DNA from: Cunninghamia lanceolata
Lineage: Eukaryota > Streptophyta > Pinopsida > Cupressales > Cupressaceae
Direction of reading: 5' to 3'
NCBI GenBank assembly: GCA_027924645.1
Contig: BSBN01000293.1
Location: 10,874,501-10,938,500 of the forward strand
DNA: 64,000 nucleotides
The position numbers and the translations under genes are program-made. Position 1 is the stretch's first letter; each line of letters starts with the position of its first letter. The notes beneath the pieces were generated by a model. The model did not search any database. It saw only the letters and a program-made list of their open reading frames with translations, and was not told the DNA's origin. Shown here piece by piece: positions 31,440 through 44,337 of this stretch.

Positions 31440-34400
31440 CACCAAACATAGACATCTCAAACTCTTTCTGCATTTCACCAACAAATTTCATACACATACC
31501 TTCATTTCCACCAAAGATGATATCATCAACAAAGACTTCAACAATAAAAATTTGATCACCATTAATCTTGAAATAAAGATTAATGTCAGCAGTGCCTTTA
31601 CTGAATCCTAACTGCAATAAGCACTTATCCAACCTTGCATACCATGCCTTGGGAGCTTGCTTGAGTCCATAGAATGCTTTCTTCAACTTGCATACCATAT
31701 CACCTTGATTTGATAGTTGGAATCCTTCCGGTTACTCAATGTAGACTTCCTCTTCTAACTTTCCATTCAGGAATGCAGACTTCACATCCATCTAATACAC
31801 TTTGAAATCTTTGTGAGTTGCAAATGCTAAAAACATTCTGATTGCTTCAATCCAAGCTACTGGAGCAAAAGGCTCTTCAAAATATATCCCTCAATTTGAG
31901 AATATCCTTTGCACACAAGCCTTGCTTTATTCCTTACAACTTCTCCATTTTCATTCAGCTTATTCCTAAAGACCCATTTGGTTCCAATGATATTTTTGTT
32001 AGTAGGTCTAGGAACTAATTCCCAAGTTTCATTCTTCTCTATCTGCATTAGTTCTTCTTCCATAGCCTTAACCCAATTTTCATCATTGTAGGCTTCATTT
32101 ATAGTTTTTGGTTCAACTATAGAGAGTAGACAGTAATTCACTTGTTCTTTTGCAACTCTTTTCCTTGTCAACACTCCTTTCTCTTTGTCTCCAATAATTT
32201 TATCTTTAAAGTGATTGATTCTTATATACCTGGGAGTCTTAGCAATTTCTAGAGCCTTTTCTTCTTCACTTTCATTGTCTTCTTGTTCAACTTTTTCTTC
32301 ATGAGTTATATTAGCAGGTTCATCTAACTCATAGCTACTCTGAACTAATGTTTTTCCTTTGCCTTCATCCACTTTCACATTTGCACTCTCCACAATCTTC
32401 TTCAACCTTTTGTTGTAGCACCAGTAGGCCTTACTCTTGGTAGAGTATCCAAGGAATATTCCTTCATCACATCTTGCATCAAATTTCCCTAGGTCTTCAT
32501 CTCTTATGATATAGCATTTTCTTCCAAAGACTTTGAAGTATCTTACTGTTGGAATTCTTCCATACCACAATTCATAGGGGGTTTTAGTGCCATTACCTTT
32601 CACTTGAACTCTGGTTTGAATGTAGACAACAGTATGTATAGCTTCTTTCTAGAAGACTTCTGGCAAGCCTCCTTCCTTCATCATTGTTTTGGTAGCTTCT
32701 TGAATTGTCTTGTTCTTCCTTTCCACAACTCCATTTTTCTAAGGAGTTCTAGGTGTAGACAACTGTCTTTTTATTTTGCTCTTCATAGATAATGTTCAAT
32801 TCATTTGATGTGAACTCACCTCCTCTATTAGACCTCAAGCATTTGATTTTTAGTTCTATTTCATTTTCAACCATTGCTTTGAAGGATTTGAACTTCTCTA
32901 GGGCTTCTAATTTGTCTCCTAGAAAAGTAACCCAAGTCATTCTAGAATAATCATCAATAAGCAACATGAAGTACCTGTCACCTTGCAAACTTCTTATCCT
33001 TTTAGGACCACATAGATTTGTATGAACTAGATCCAGCAAACCAGTAGAAAATTGCTCTTTACTCTTGAAACTTGTTCTTGTCTGCTTCCCCAACTGACAT
33101 TCCTTGCAAATAATATTGGAGGGTTTCACAAGTTTTGGTAGATCTCTTACAGTCTAACCTGAACTTATCTTTACCAGATCATCAAAATTTATATGACACA
33201 ACCTTCTATGCCACAACCAACATTCATCTGCTTGGGCTAATAAATAGTAACCATTAGTTCCTCTTAATTGATAGATGTTACCTTTGGTCTTCTTACCAGT
33301 AGCAGTCACAGTTCTGGAGCTTTCCATTATCTTTGAATCTCAAATCATAACCTTTGTCACACATCTAACCATCACTCAAAATATTATGCTTTAAACCCTT
33401 CACATAGAGAACATTGTCAGTGTTATTCTTTCCATCAAATGAAATAGATCCTTTTCCACAAATCTTACTTGCTGCATTGTCTCCAAACCTAACCAGTCCT
33501 CCATCATATTTTTCCAAACTTACAAACTTACTTTTGTCACTGGTCATGTGATGTGAGCATCCACTATCAATAATCCATTCATCCTTATCTTTCTCAACCT
33601 AAACAGCCAAAGCACTTTCTTCCATTGGTTTTTCTTCCTTCATAGAGCTAGTAGGATTAATAGACACATGTTCTTCTTTAATAGAAATAAACAAGCATTC
33701 ATTTACACTAGTACTAGCATCATCAGATTCATAATCCATCACACCTTCATCATCAAATACTCTAACATAGTAGCATTTCTTTGGATCTCTAGGCCTGTTC
33801 TCAAATCTCATTTCTATTCCTTTCAATTCTTTCAAGACATCTGAAAGCATAATGACCTACTTTACCACTTGAGAAACATTTGAAAGGTAATTTGCCTTTG
33901 AACTTACCAGAACCTCTTTGCAGTCTGTCAACAAAGTTGGCTTCAATTTCATCAAGCTCATTATCAAGTTCTACCTTGTACTTTTCTACTCTGGAGAACT
34001 TTTCTAAAGTACTGGATTTGAAAGCAGTTTCTACTTTTGGCAGAGCATCACCAAACTCTCTCATTTCAAAAGAAGTAATCTTACCAAGCAACAAATCCTT
34101 ATTAATATTTTTCACAGTCTTTATTTCTTCAATTACAGCTACCTTGTGTGCATAGGATTTAGGTAATGATCTAAGAATTTTCATCACAACTTTAGTTTCA
34201 TCAACAGTTCCTCCCATCCCTTTGATTCCAGTAACAAGTTCATCAACCTTTTGCATGAAGGATGTTATGTTTTAATTTTCTCCCATTTTAAGATCTTCAT
34301 ATTTGGCTTTCAATCCATGCAATTTTGCACTCTTTACATAATCATCTCCTTCATACAGATTACTCATCTTATCCTAGACTTCTTTAGCATACTCATAATC

Positions 34401-34637
34401 CATGACCTTTATTAAATCAGAGTCAGTCAATGCACTCAACAGAGCATCTCCAGCTTTTATATTTACCTCATATTCTTTGACTTCATCTTTAGTTGTCAGA
34501 CCATTCTCTGTCATGGTATATTCAGTCTGTGTCACTTGCCATACTTTATAACCAATGCAAAGAAGAGGCCTTTTCATGTGAATCTTCCAAGTTGCATAAT
34601 TCATCCCATTAAACCGTGGAGCCTCCTTGTAAGACAT
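31435..34637 (-). pseudogene. Copia element 1: gag, protease, integrase and N-terminal RT
   Basis: Reading the minus strand from 34637: gag N-terminus (APRFNGMNYATWKIHM), gag core (34256-33801) with a damaged zinc knuckle CFSSGKVGHYAFRC whose second Cys is Ser, and a protease with DSG at 33568-33560 followed by SHHMTSD. The integrase core follows (33129-32749): its first catalytic Asp appears as Asn (VHTNLCGP) and the second also as Asn (RSNRGGEF). Then come the linker and RT start (TKWVFRNKLNENGEVVRNKARL) and RT with KKAFYGLKQAPKAWY and FVDDIIFG. Frames change at several points (about 34260, 33850, 33590, 33340, 32750, 31860, 31700). The last piece continues at 13944. It is clearly copia and not functional. 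Confidence 0.92.
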
Positions 34638-34681
34638 CCTAGATCTACCTCAAGCTGTTAAGCTTACCACCGAGGAACTTT

Positions 34682-34694
34682 GCTTTGATACAAA
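34682..34694 (-). other. Primer-binding site of copia element 1 (degenerate)
   Basis: On the minus strand TTTGTATCAAAGC starts one base after the 5' LTR end. It resembles the initiator-Met tRNA site TGGTATCAGAGC of plant copia elements, with mismatches. Confidence 0.65.
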
Positions 34695-34695
34695 T

Positions 34696-36179
34696 TGTTG
34701 AAATACACTAGACAATTGAGAGGGGGGTGAATCAGTTGTCATAAAAACTTAGCTTCATATGAACATCAAACCATCAACAACTTAATTTCTTATAATAAGA
34801 TTTAACCATGAAAGCATGAAACCATAAGCTTAATCACAAACACACATCCAACACAGTAGACACTAGATTTTTACATTGAAAAACCCTAAAAGGAAAATCC
34901 ATGGTGGGTGTTAGCCCACATAAATATATGAGTTATAACAATACCAAAAAATAGAGGCTCACTGCCCAAATTGCTCATTGCAAAAGGGTGGATCACTGCC
35001 AAGGGGTGGCTCATTGCTAAAGTGGTGAACTGATTAAGTAGCATCTACTCCATGCCATGATTCAGTTCCATTGAAGCACAATATAACTTCTTTTCTTTTC
35101 TCTTTCACACCTTCACACTTATCTCTTCATATTTGCGCTCACACTCTTTTTCACAACTTTATTACATGCTTTTATACAATTCATCAACCTTGGAATTTAC
35201 ATCAAGGTCGGCATTACATTCATCAACCATTGGAACATTCTCCAAGGTCGGCATTACAAAACATACACAGAAATAGGTCTAGACCTATTACAAAATTTAG
35301 CTAAGGAAAGATGTAGAGAAGTATGATGAGCATGCCATGCCTTAGCTGGGACTCAAACGTAATCCTCCATGCTAGAACACGCTTCTACAATCTTCAATGC
35401 ATCTTCGCAAATAGTGAAAACAACCAAGTCAGCCAAGACTAGAGTTAACACTAGGTCTTCTAAGAACATTCTTCTTTCACGATCCAAACTTCTCTTTGCA
35501 GACCAATCAAAAGGTAGGAACATGATCAGGAGACATGAACAAGCACATTGTAATCACCAGTAACAACCGCGCGATCTCTAACCACTCTATCAAGAAGATT
35601 CTTCAAACCGGAGGACAAGAACAACACTGTCAGCTACTGTAATAAAGAAAAGATATCTTGCAGACCACCAAATCATGAACCATTGGAGTTGAAAGCACTT
35701 AACAACATTTTAGACTTAACTCTAGAACCATAGATCAAAATACTTCAATGCGGAGGAATGCGTAGCATAATACTTTCTCCCTATCTTTGCCAAACATACA
35801 GAATAAGTTGTTTTCACTCTGGTGAACATAACTCACTCAATTCTTCATGCCAGAGGCTCAAACATGGAACATAGCATCTTTATATGAACTTCTAAATAAC
35901 TTCCAATCCACAGACAAAGATATTCATTCTACAGAAAATGCAGAGCATTCTTCTGGACTGTTCTTCTATATGCAATACACTGTTTCCATTGCAACTCACT
36001 GTTTCTACTGGAGAAGCTAATTTTCTCAATATCCTCAACATCAAGATTACTTACATAAGTAAATACAAAGCATATTACTCATTACAAGAAAACAACAAGA
36101 TAGGAGCATAGTTGACACCAATGACAACACAGATATGTTGACATCAATGACAACATTGATTAGGCCCATACTTGCAACA
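34696..36179 (-). repeat. 5' LTR of copia element 1
   Basis: It is 1484 bp long and pairs with 11251-12767. It borders the CTAAT duplication at 36180 on one side and the PBS on the other. Confidence 0.9.
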
Positions 36180-36184
36180 CTAAT
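36180..36184. repeat. Target-site duplication CTAAT (right) of copia element 1
   Basis: It repeats 11246-11250. Confidence 0.85.
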
Positions 36185-36884
36185 CTACCATAGTAACAAC
36201 CAATAGATACAAGTACCTTTGAACACTGTAAACCAACTCCAACATGAATATCCTTCACTAAACCACCTAGCACTAAATGAGTATGTTCCTCTTTTCAATG
36301 CAATGTACCTTTTTCAATGCAATGAAACTTTAATCAAGGCAATGACAATCCATCCAATTAAGATCATGGCAAGTTCCATTGGACCTTTGCATCAACCAAC
36401 ATAGAGAGAGTATAACAAAAACTCCTCAACCAACATCATGAAGCAACTCTTGACATGAATAAACAACAAATGCAAATGCTACAAGCTGACAACCTATCAA
36501 TTGACACAACTTCTATGGTCTCCAAATACAACTCCATCTCCTGAAGCAAGAACACCAAAAGCAAAATTTCTAACATGAAACATCACATGAAGCATCTTGG
36601 TCCTGTCATGAAGACCATATCATGAAGGCATTCTGAATCAAGAACATGAGCATCACTTTGACATGTAAGCCATGAAATGAATGAGCAAAACCAACCTAAA
36701 AAGACATCAGTGAATGAGTTTCATAATATGTGTTGCATGAATGCCAAGTGATAGATAAACATCCAACCATATCATTAACACCATAACTGAGCATCTGTGC
36801 CTTTTACACCAACACCAACTCAAATAACACAACACTGCAACCTATACTTTTTGACATTGATGACAAACACATCAACAAATCTTT
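36185..36884. other. No gene seen between the two copia elements
   Basis: This is AT-rich sequence with short duplications such as TTTTCAATGCAATG (near 36293 and 36312). No gag or LTR of copia element 2 is visible here, so the 5' part of that element is missing. Confidence 0.5.
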
Positions 36885-38322
36885 ATGTAGAAGGTCTCAA
36901 GCATAATATTCTTAGTGTAAGTAAAATGTGTAGCAAAGGATATAGTCTCACATTTCATGATCAAGGATGTGAAATCAGAAGAGCAAAGTTTGAAAAATTG
37001 GTGGCAGAAAGATCTAAGATAGAAGGTAACTTGTATAATCTAAAGGTAATTAATGAAAGGACTTGTCTTCTGGGACAAACAAATGAATGTTGGTTGTGGC
37101 GCAAAAGGATGGGGCACATCAACTTTGATAATCTTGTAATGATCAGCTCCATGCAAGTAGTAAGAGACATGTGAAAGACCATCAAGCCTGCAAGTACCTT
37201 ATGCAAGGAATGTTAGATGGGGAAGCAAACAATTATAAGAATTAAGTCCAAGGAGTATTCATCTACAAGGCCATTAGAATTGGTTCATACTAATCTGTGC
37301 GGACCCACCAAGACAAAGAGTCTACAAGGTGAGAGGTATTTCATGTTGCTTATTGATGATTTCTCTAGAATGACATGGGTTACCTTCTTGAAATAAAAAT
37401 TAGAAGCTTTCAGTAGGTTTAAGATTTTCAAGTCCATGGTTGAAAATGAAATGAATGCTAGAATCAAGTGTCTAATGTATGATAGAGGTGATGAGTTCAC
37501 CTCAAGTGAGTTTAAGGAATTTTGTGAAGAACATAGAATAAAAAGACATTATTCTACTGTAAGAACTCCTCAGCAAAATGGAGTAGTGGAAATAAAGAAT
37601 AAAATAGTTCAAGAGATGGCTAGAACAATGTTGAGTGAAGCCAAGCTGCTAGATACATATTGGAAAGAAGCAGTCCATATTGCTATCTACATTGTTAATA
37701 GAGGACAACTAAGAGTGCACAATACTAAGGCTCCTTATGAGTTATGGTATGGAGGACCAACATCAGTCAAGTATTTTAGAGTTTTTGGAAGTAAATACTA
37801 CATCAAAAGGAATGAAGAAGGTCTAGGAAAGTTTGACTCAAGAGCTAACGAGGGAATCTTTCTTGGATATTCAACTAGGAGCAAAGCTACAAATGCTACA
37901 GCAAAAGGCTGAGGAAGATAGTTGAGAGTGCAAATGTTAAAGTGGATGAAGAGTAACATCAAATCACAAATGAGAAAGAAGACTATTGGCTAGATGTACC
38001 TTCCTACACAGAAGAAGAAGAAAAAGTTGAGGAAGAGGAAGAAACTCAAGAGAAGACTACCAAGACTCCTACCAAGTATGTTTAGAAGAATCATTTAGAA
38101 GATCAGATCATTGGAGACAAGAATGAAAGAGTGCAGACAAGAAGAAGATTTGCAAGAACAAATGAACAAGTAAGTTTTTCTTTACTCTCAAGAGTGGAGC
38201 CTAAAAATTTTGATGAAGCTAGCAAGGATGAAGGATGGATACAAGCTATGGAAGAAGAACTAAATCAGATAGAGAAGAATCAGACTTGGGAGTTTGTACC
38301 AAGGCCTATAGACATGAATGTG
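36885..38322 (+). pseudogene. Copia element 2: pre-integrase, integrase and start of RT
   Basis: The first frame (36797-37174 region) has LYVEGLKHNILSVSKMC and the pre-integrase LWRKRMGHINFDNL. Integrase follows with HTNLCGP (first catalytic Asp as Asn), LLIDDFSRMTWVTF, the second Asp intact in MYDRGDEF and Glu in GVVEIKNK. Then come PYELWYG and the IFLGYSTRSKA segment, the acidic linker, and RT start EEELNQIEKNQTWEFVPRP. Stops or frameshifts occur near 37174, 37395, 37912 and 38085. The frame is cut at VIG by the insertion at 38328 and resumes as IGTKWVFKNKLNEDGE at 54731. Confidence 0.88.
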
Positions 38323-38327
38323 ATAGG
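38323..38327. repeat. Target-site duplication ATAGG (left) of element C
   Basis: ATAGG is repeated at 54731-54735 just after the right LTR, inside the copia RT codons for VIG/IGT. This fixes the ends of the insertion. Confidence 0.8.
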
Positions 38328-39544
38328 CATTATGTCAGAAAATGTCCCCTTGGGGGCTTTTCCCTCTTAAGGTTTAGCTCCCGGGTCTTTAGAATGAATT
38401 TAGAGCATCTTACATGATAATTTTGAATCCTGATGAGAAAGCCCTGAAGTCTTATGGAAAATAGGACCTAGGGGGTCTTATTTTGATGATCCCTAAACAA
38501 AAATAGCAGGGTAGACTTGGGCGCTAGCGCCCTAGTCCTACCCTATTTTGGGTTTGCCCTAAATTTAAATGTCAGTTTTATGACTGTTATTTAGGTCCTA
38601 TGCCCACATCTCAAGTTTGAATTACGAAATTCTTAGCGGGAAAGGTTGTAGTTGCATATACAACCATGTTTAGGATTTCATTTGCAAACTAGATAGAAAT
38701 TAGATGAACATTGTGAACTTGTGATTTTGATTCAAGGCATTTATTGTGTTGTAGAGCAGTACTTTGTTGTTATTGTGTTTGTATTTGCAGATTTGACTCC
38801 ATCTCCTCATGGCATGAAGAGTATCTTCCTTCCATGAGATCTACACTTCAAGGTGATATCTATTATGTTTTTAATCATTTATCATTTAGATTTTGCCTCT
38901 ATCCTGTAGGGATACACACTCTCATCTGACAACGGTGTTTGGAAGACTTGAATGTTATAGGTATCAAGTTTCGTGATTGTAGGTTATAGGTATCAAGTTT
39001 CATGAAGTGGAGTTACAGAAAGGAGGTTGCAGACGACAAGGATTTAGGATTTGAAAGAAAGAGGACAAAGGTGAACATTTTGGGACAAGTGCGCTAGTTC
39101 CAGTGTCCATCTTTTCTGGGACAGAAATAGAAGATACAGTGCAGATCAGTGTCAGAAGGAGATTCATATTCTGTGATGAAAACTATACCTTGGATAGGGG
39201 CGCTAGTGCTAGTGTCCCTGACTATTCCGCATTCCAGATTTCAAAAAATAGTGAGTTAACAATCTTTGTCCTTCACCTTAGTCTGAAAGGATTTGTCGTA
39301 ATTCATCAATTTGCTTACTGTTTTATATATTTAGGGTTTTAAGAGTAATTAGCATTAAATTGAGATATTGTTTGATACATCTAAACTTCCACATCATTCC
39401 AAGTGGTAGCCCAACCTGATAGGTGATTGCTCTTGCTTAGTGGAGATTCAACTCGGTTGATATGCCCTTGAATGTTTGGTGAGAAGGGAGGATTTGCCTT
39501 TGAAACCTAAACCAAAACATTTCCCCCTTTTTTAACCCTAAAAA
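38328..39544 (+). repeat. Left LTR of element C
   Basis: It matches 53470-54730. It contains the perfect 14-bp palindrome GGGCGCTAGCGCCC at 38519-38532 and further GCGCTAG words near 39090 and 39199. Confidence 0.85.
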
Positions 39545-40566
39545 TTTTGGTGAACCCATGTTTTTGGACTTGTTGCACCTTACTGAGTTTTATTTGATAG
39601 ATTTGCATCCATTCATTTCATTGCATTTGAAAAATTACAAAAAAAATTGAAATTGTTTCAAAAATTTCAAAAAATTTGAATTCTAGGGTTTGAATTTTCA
39701 CATAACTTGCATTAATTGAGTTGAATTTTATTTAATTTCTTATTTTTGCATTGAATCTGAAATTTATTTTTCATCATACATTTATTGCATTTGAAAAATT
39801 ACAAAAAAAAAATGAAAAATTTAAAAAAATTGGCATCTTAGGCTTGCATTTTAGCATAATTTGAATTAATTGGCATTTAATTTCATTAAATTTCTGTTAT
39901 TTTCATTATATTTGATTTAAATTATAAAAATTCATCATTTAGTATTCATTTGCATTGCATTTTCATGCTTAAATTATCAAAAATTGCTTGAAATTATGCA
40001 TTTTTCATGTTATTATTTGATCAATTATTTGATGTTATCCCCTTATTTGACCTCTTCTCTGTAAAACTAGGAAATCCATGGCTTAAGGCTATGAATGTTG
40101 TCCCCTAAACTATTGACAAATGCTTAAAATTCCTTTTGCATGGAGAGATCCGTACTATCTGTCGTAATTCATATCAACCTCTGGCTAAGAGCAAGAACTT
40201 TACTCTTGATTACTTTTGGCTACAACCTGACACAAACCCTTAGCCATGAAGAGACCAATATTTTATAAACTACAGATGATACAAAGGAAAACAACTAGCT
40301 AGAGTGGCCAGGTCTACTTTACAAACAATGAGGAAGGAACAACATGCATTTGAAAATCCTCTTAGAGCAAAAGGAAAATGACAAAATGACATAAGAATAA
40401 CATAAGACTATTATGACTATGATGAAATAATTAGCATGATGGAAGTGGATAAGGGAAAGTTTCATAACTCACCTCATCCACGGAGAGATGGTATTTATGT
40501 TGAGGTTCCTCCCACGTCATCCTTACAGGGATCAGGAGGTTTTCATTGACAACAAAACATTCCACC
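39545..40566 (+). other. Element C leader, no gene seen
   Basis: It starts TTTTGGTGAACCCATG just after the LTR, a possible PBS. Then come A/T-rich runs of the AAAATTTCAAAAAATTTG type (39620-39960) and unremarkable sequence up to the nested element. Confidence 0.5.
40562..40566. repeat. Target-site duplication CCACC (left) of element D
   Basis: It is repeated at 51448-51452 directly after the right LTR of element D. Confidence 0.88.
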
Positions 40567-41340
40567 TGTAGACACCCAAATTTGTCCATGTCTTGCAACA
40601 CCTAGTCAAATACATTATTAGAGACATCATGTAGCATTTTTTCCTAAATCCCACTCCTAATCCCACTTATCCAACTTTCTAATTAATTAAATAATTCTTA
40701 TTTATTTAATTAAAATCCCATCTTAATCCCATCCTTATCCCACTTTCCAACTAATTCAAATAAAATATTTGAATTATGTCCTCACCTTTCATCTCATTGC
40801 AACACTTGTCTACCTCTCAATTGAATCATGTGTGGTAGTACAACTTTCATTTAATATCCTTCACATGTACAGCTAATAAGACTTAATTTTATTAAATGAA
40901 AGTTTTTGTGTACATGATCACACATGAACTTTATTCTCCTTTGCACACTTGTCACATGACTACAAATTCCTTAAGAAGTGGGAATGACTAATCAATCCTA
41001 GCCGTCCACATCGCTCAATTAGCCTTTCAATCTCAACCATTCATTCAAATTAATCCTTGCCTATAAATCAACCCTCTCACAAGCCATTTTGAAACATCCA
41101 CATTTCAAGTATCCTTATGCTATCAAATTCTCTCCACAATCTTTCATCCATTGTTTTTCATCTATCATATTCCATCTATCATCTTCATCTTAATGTTATG
41201 TTGCTAAATTAAGGAATCAACATATCAAATCACTCAATCAATCAATCTTGCATGCATCTATCTGAGGTATTGAATATTTGGGTCAAGGTAATGAATTTCA
41301 TTGTTTTATCATTTGTATTTATCCAAATTTTTTGTATACA
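40567..41340 (+). repeat. Left LTR of element D
   Basis: It is 774 bp long and matches 50624-51447. The right copy is longer mainly because an AT hairpin block is duplicated there. Confidence 0.88.
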
Positions 41341-44337
41341 TTTTTGGTGAACTTGATGTGAACATGCTCCAAAGATGTAATCAATAGTTTTTGCAGGTTT
41401 TTGTTGGAAAAATTTGCAAGCTTCTAACCCTAGTTTGTCAAGTTTTGGGAGTGAATTGTTGTAGGTGACCTCTAGAGCTCAAACGGACTTCTCCATTGCA
41501 TCTGTAAGGCCCTTTCAGCAAAAAATGACATAAAATTTGATAAATTTGGCTACTTGAAAAAATTTGAATTTTTTTTTTGGTTCAATTCCTATCGTAGGGA
41601 TGTATCATATGGCTCTTGCGCAGGGGTCTTCAGTCAGATCTCTAGTTTTTCATAGTTTTCATAGCTATTCTTCTGTATTTGTAAGTTTAAGGCTTCTATT
41701 TTGTTTGATATCGATTCACTGTTATAAATGTTTGTTGCAGGATCAATTGTCATAAGTGTTTTATTGTAGGTTTGGTTTGATTGTCATTGCAGGGTTAATG
41801 GTGTTATTGTTATAAGATCATCCCTTCAGCCTCCAAAAACCCTAATCCCCACCAGCATTACACTTGTCGATCACCTTCAAGGTATTGTCGTCATCACAGG
41901 ATCTCTGGTCGCAACCTTTAAAAACCTCATCCTCAGCCATCGGTTGCTATCTCGTGGATTCCAAATCTATACCCACTACAAAAGTCACAACTGTCGTCAT
42001 TCTGCCACTCTTTGCTAAGACTTTTCCATTGTCAAAATCCATGTGTGACCACCTTACCTCCTCTCTTCAAATCCTTGGTCACAATCCAAAACCCTAACCT
42101 CACTTGTAGTCACCACTCACCACTAGAAAGTCTTTGTCGTCGCTTCTGTCTAAAGTTCCTCCGCTCAGCTTGACCTCTTCCTTTCATCCACCATGGCCAT
42201 CTCTTAAAATCCCAGTCGTTACTCCCGTTCATTCCTGATCACCACCTTAAAACCCTAATCACTGCCTAATCTCCTCCCTTTCACCGCCCATCTCCCTCTC
42301 TTCATTGGTCATAGCAACCTCAAATCATCTGCTTGAGGTCTCCTAGGGTTTAGATCTGTGCTTCCTAAGGTTTAGACCCACCTTTCCAAGGTTTATACCC
42401 TGTGCTTTCATTGGACCATGGTCAAGGCTAAGTGGTCACTGTTTAAGCAACGCCAAACCATCTCTGTCGACAGCTCCCATAAACCCTGACTACCAACCTT
42501 AAGTTTAATCCTTAGTGATCTCATACTAACTGTCACCAAAATCCCTAACATCTCATAAATCTAAGGTATTGATTCGTTGGGCTTTTAAGCCCCTAAAATT
42601 GCAGGCTGTGGTCACTTTTGTGACCATGAAGTGGGCTCTTAGCGCCTTTCATTTGTTTTCTTTTTTTATTTTTCTTGGCCTTCAGCCCCTGGTCACATGG
42701 GTGACCAGGGGGCTATATAGATTCTAACCACCAGGGTTAACCACTAGCATCAACTACTACTACATGCGATCATTTTTCTTAACTATCAGGTTTGTCTTCA
42801 CCTTCTACATGCCCTAGAAGGGCCTTTTTTTTTCTTTTTATCATAACTTAGTCATATGGGCTCAAAATCGTGCAAAAAAGGACTTGTTGGAAAGATGACT
42901 CGACAAACTTCGCAGTGGTGGAGTAATTATTAGGTGACTATCTCATTTATTAGGGTTCTTTCTCGGTCAAAGTCAACTCTATTTTGCAAGTTCAAACAAG
43001 CATATCTTGAGCAAAATTAATCTGATTTCAACATTTTTTTAAAAAAGTGCATGAAATCTTCTAAATTTTCTATTTATGCAATTTATTCAGCTATATCAGG
43101 TCATCTTAATCATATTTTATCAGACTTCATCTTTTTCACATAGCTTTCTTCTATGCAAGTTTACTTGTCTTTTCTTGGGTTTGGTGACTTGTAGGTGAAT
43201 CAAAGGAGCTATAGCAGTGTTTGGATTAGTCACAACAACAAATGGGAAAGTGAAAATAATTGGGTGCATTCATTCTAATCTTTCATCTTTTTTGTTACAA
43301 TCAATCATTGTTTGCAAACACACTTCAATTTGGGGCTTAAAAAGAACATTTGTTTGATCACACATTTGGATTTGGGCATTTAAAACGAATATTGTCTTCA
43401 ATCCCACATCAAAATCATGTCTAAAATTAATCATTGTCTTCAATCACACATCTTGATTTGGGGCTAAAATGAACAAGTGTCTTAATTGCTTCGTGAATTT
43501 GGGTGAGATTAAGGGTGTGTATGCTCTTCTCATGTGCTTTGTGTGATCTTGGGAATCAAAAACACATTGGATCCATTCATTTTCACACACACATTTCCAT
43601 TTTCTAAGGGTTCATTAACAACTGCGAGTGTTAATTAAGTGTGCATGTGTATGCCCTCTCGTCACACCGCAAGGTGATCTTGGAGATCAAAAGCACCTCA
43701 CTTGGTTTGCTTTTGTCATACCCTTCTTAGGAGGCCTACTTGAAGACACACCACTCCAAGGGACGACCTCAACCAAGGTGTTAATCGAAAGACACCCTCT
43801 TTGGAAGTTGAAACCTTGTCACTCTTGGCTAAGCCCCAAAGAGCTTTATACCTTTGGGAAGTGAAGGTGAAGGGTGGGTTACCCCTTTCTCCCAGTTGTA
43901 TGGTAGGATTTCACTTTAATTTCATCCTTAGTCAACTTGTACAACCTAGCTTAAGACCTAATTGGCCATACCCACTTGACTAATCTAGGGCTTGTTGATG
44001 TGTCTTCTCCAAGTGCTTGCTTAATCATCACATTTCATGTTCAAAGTCAAATTACTTATGTGTCTTGCATGAGTGATTCATGTGTGTACATGTGTAATCA
44101 TTTGTTTGAACATTGCCAAATCAAGCTATAAACACCAAACACATAAACATAACATACTAAACATTCTTGTCATCTCATTCATTCCAAGTCATCCTAGTCA
44201 CATTCTAATCATATCCTAATCATCCTTCCTAATCACATCATCCTCTTTCTAATCCAATCAATCATTATCCCTAACATTCCACATCATCATCATAATCCTA
44301 ATCAAGAACTTGCCAAAAGGGTCTTAAGCCCTAAAAA
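41341..44337 (+). other. Element D leader, about 3 kb, no convincing gene
   Basis: It begins TTTTTGGTGAACTTGATG, a possible PBS. A strong GC-rich hairpin sits at 42686-42711: CCCCTGGTCAC and GTGACCAGGGG with a 4-nt loop, followed by CTATATAG. The frames present are short and show no family resemblance. A leader this long is typical of Tat/Ogre-like derivatives. Confidence 0.5.

Larger units (their letters stand above)
11251..36179 (-). mobile_element. Ty1/copia LTR retrotransposon 1 (minus strand), split by a gypsy insertion
   Basis: LTRs at 11251-12767 and 34696-36179 begin TGTTG and end CAACA, and the element is flanked by a 5-bp CTAAT duplication. The body reads on the minus strand: gag at 34637, then protease, integrase, RT and RNase H ending at 13086. 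Without the 17,490-bp gypsy insertion and its 5-bp duplication the element is about 7.43 kb. The domain order PR-INT-RT-RNH defines it as copia. The coding region is broken by several frameshifts and stops, and the LTRs have different lengths (1517 versus 1484 bp), so this is an old, inactive copy. Confidence 0.92.

Noticed and set aside
36185..36884. A gag region for copia element 2
   Set aside because: No zinc knuckle, gag core or protease motif could be found in any frame.
41820..42560. CCCTAA-type telomere repeat
   Set aside because: AACCCTAA words are scattered in pyrimidine-rich sequence and are not in tandem.
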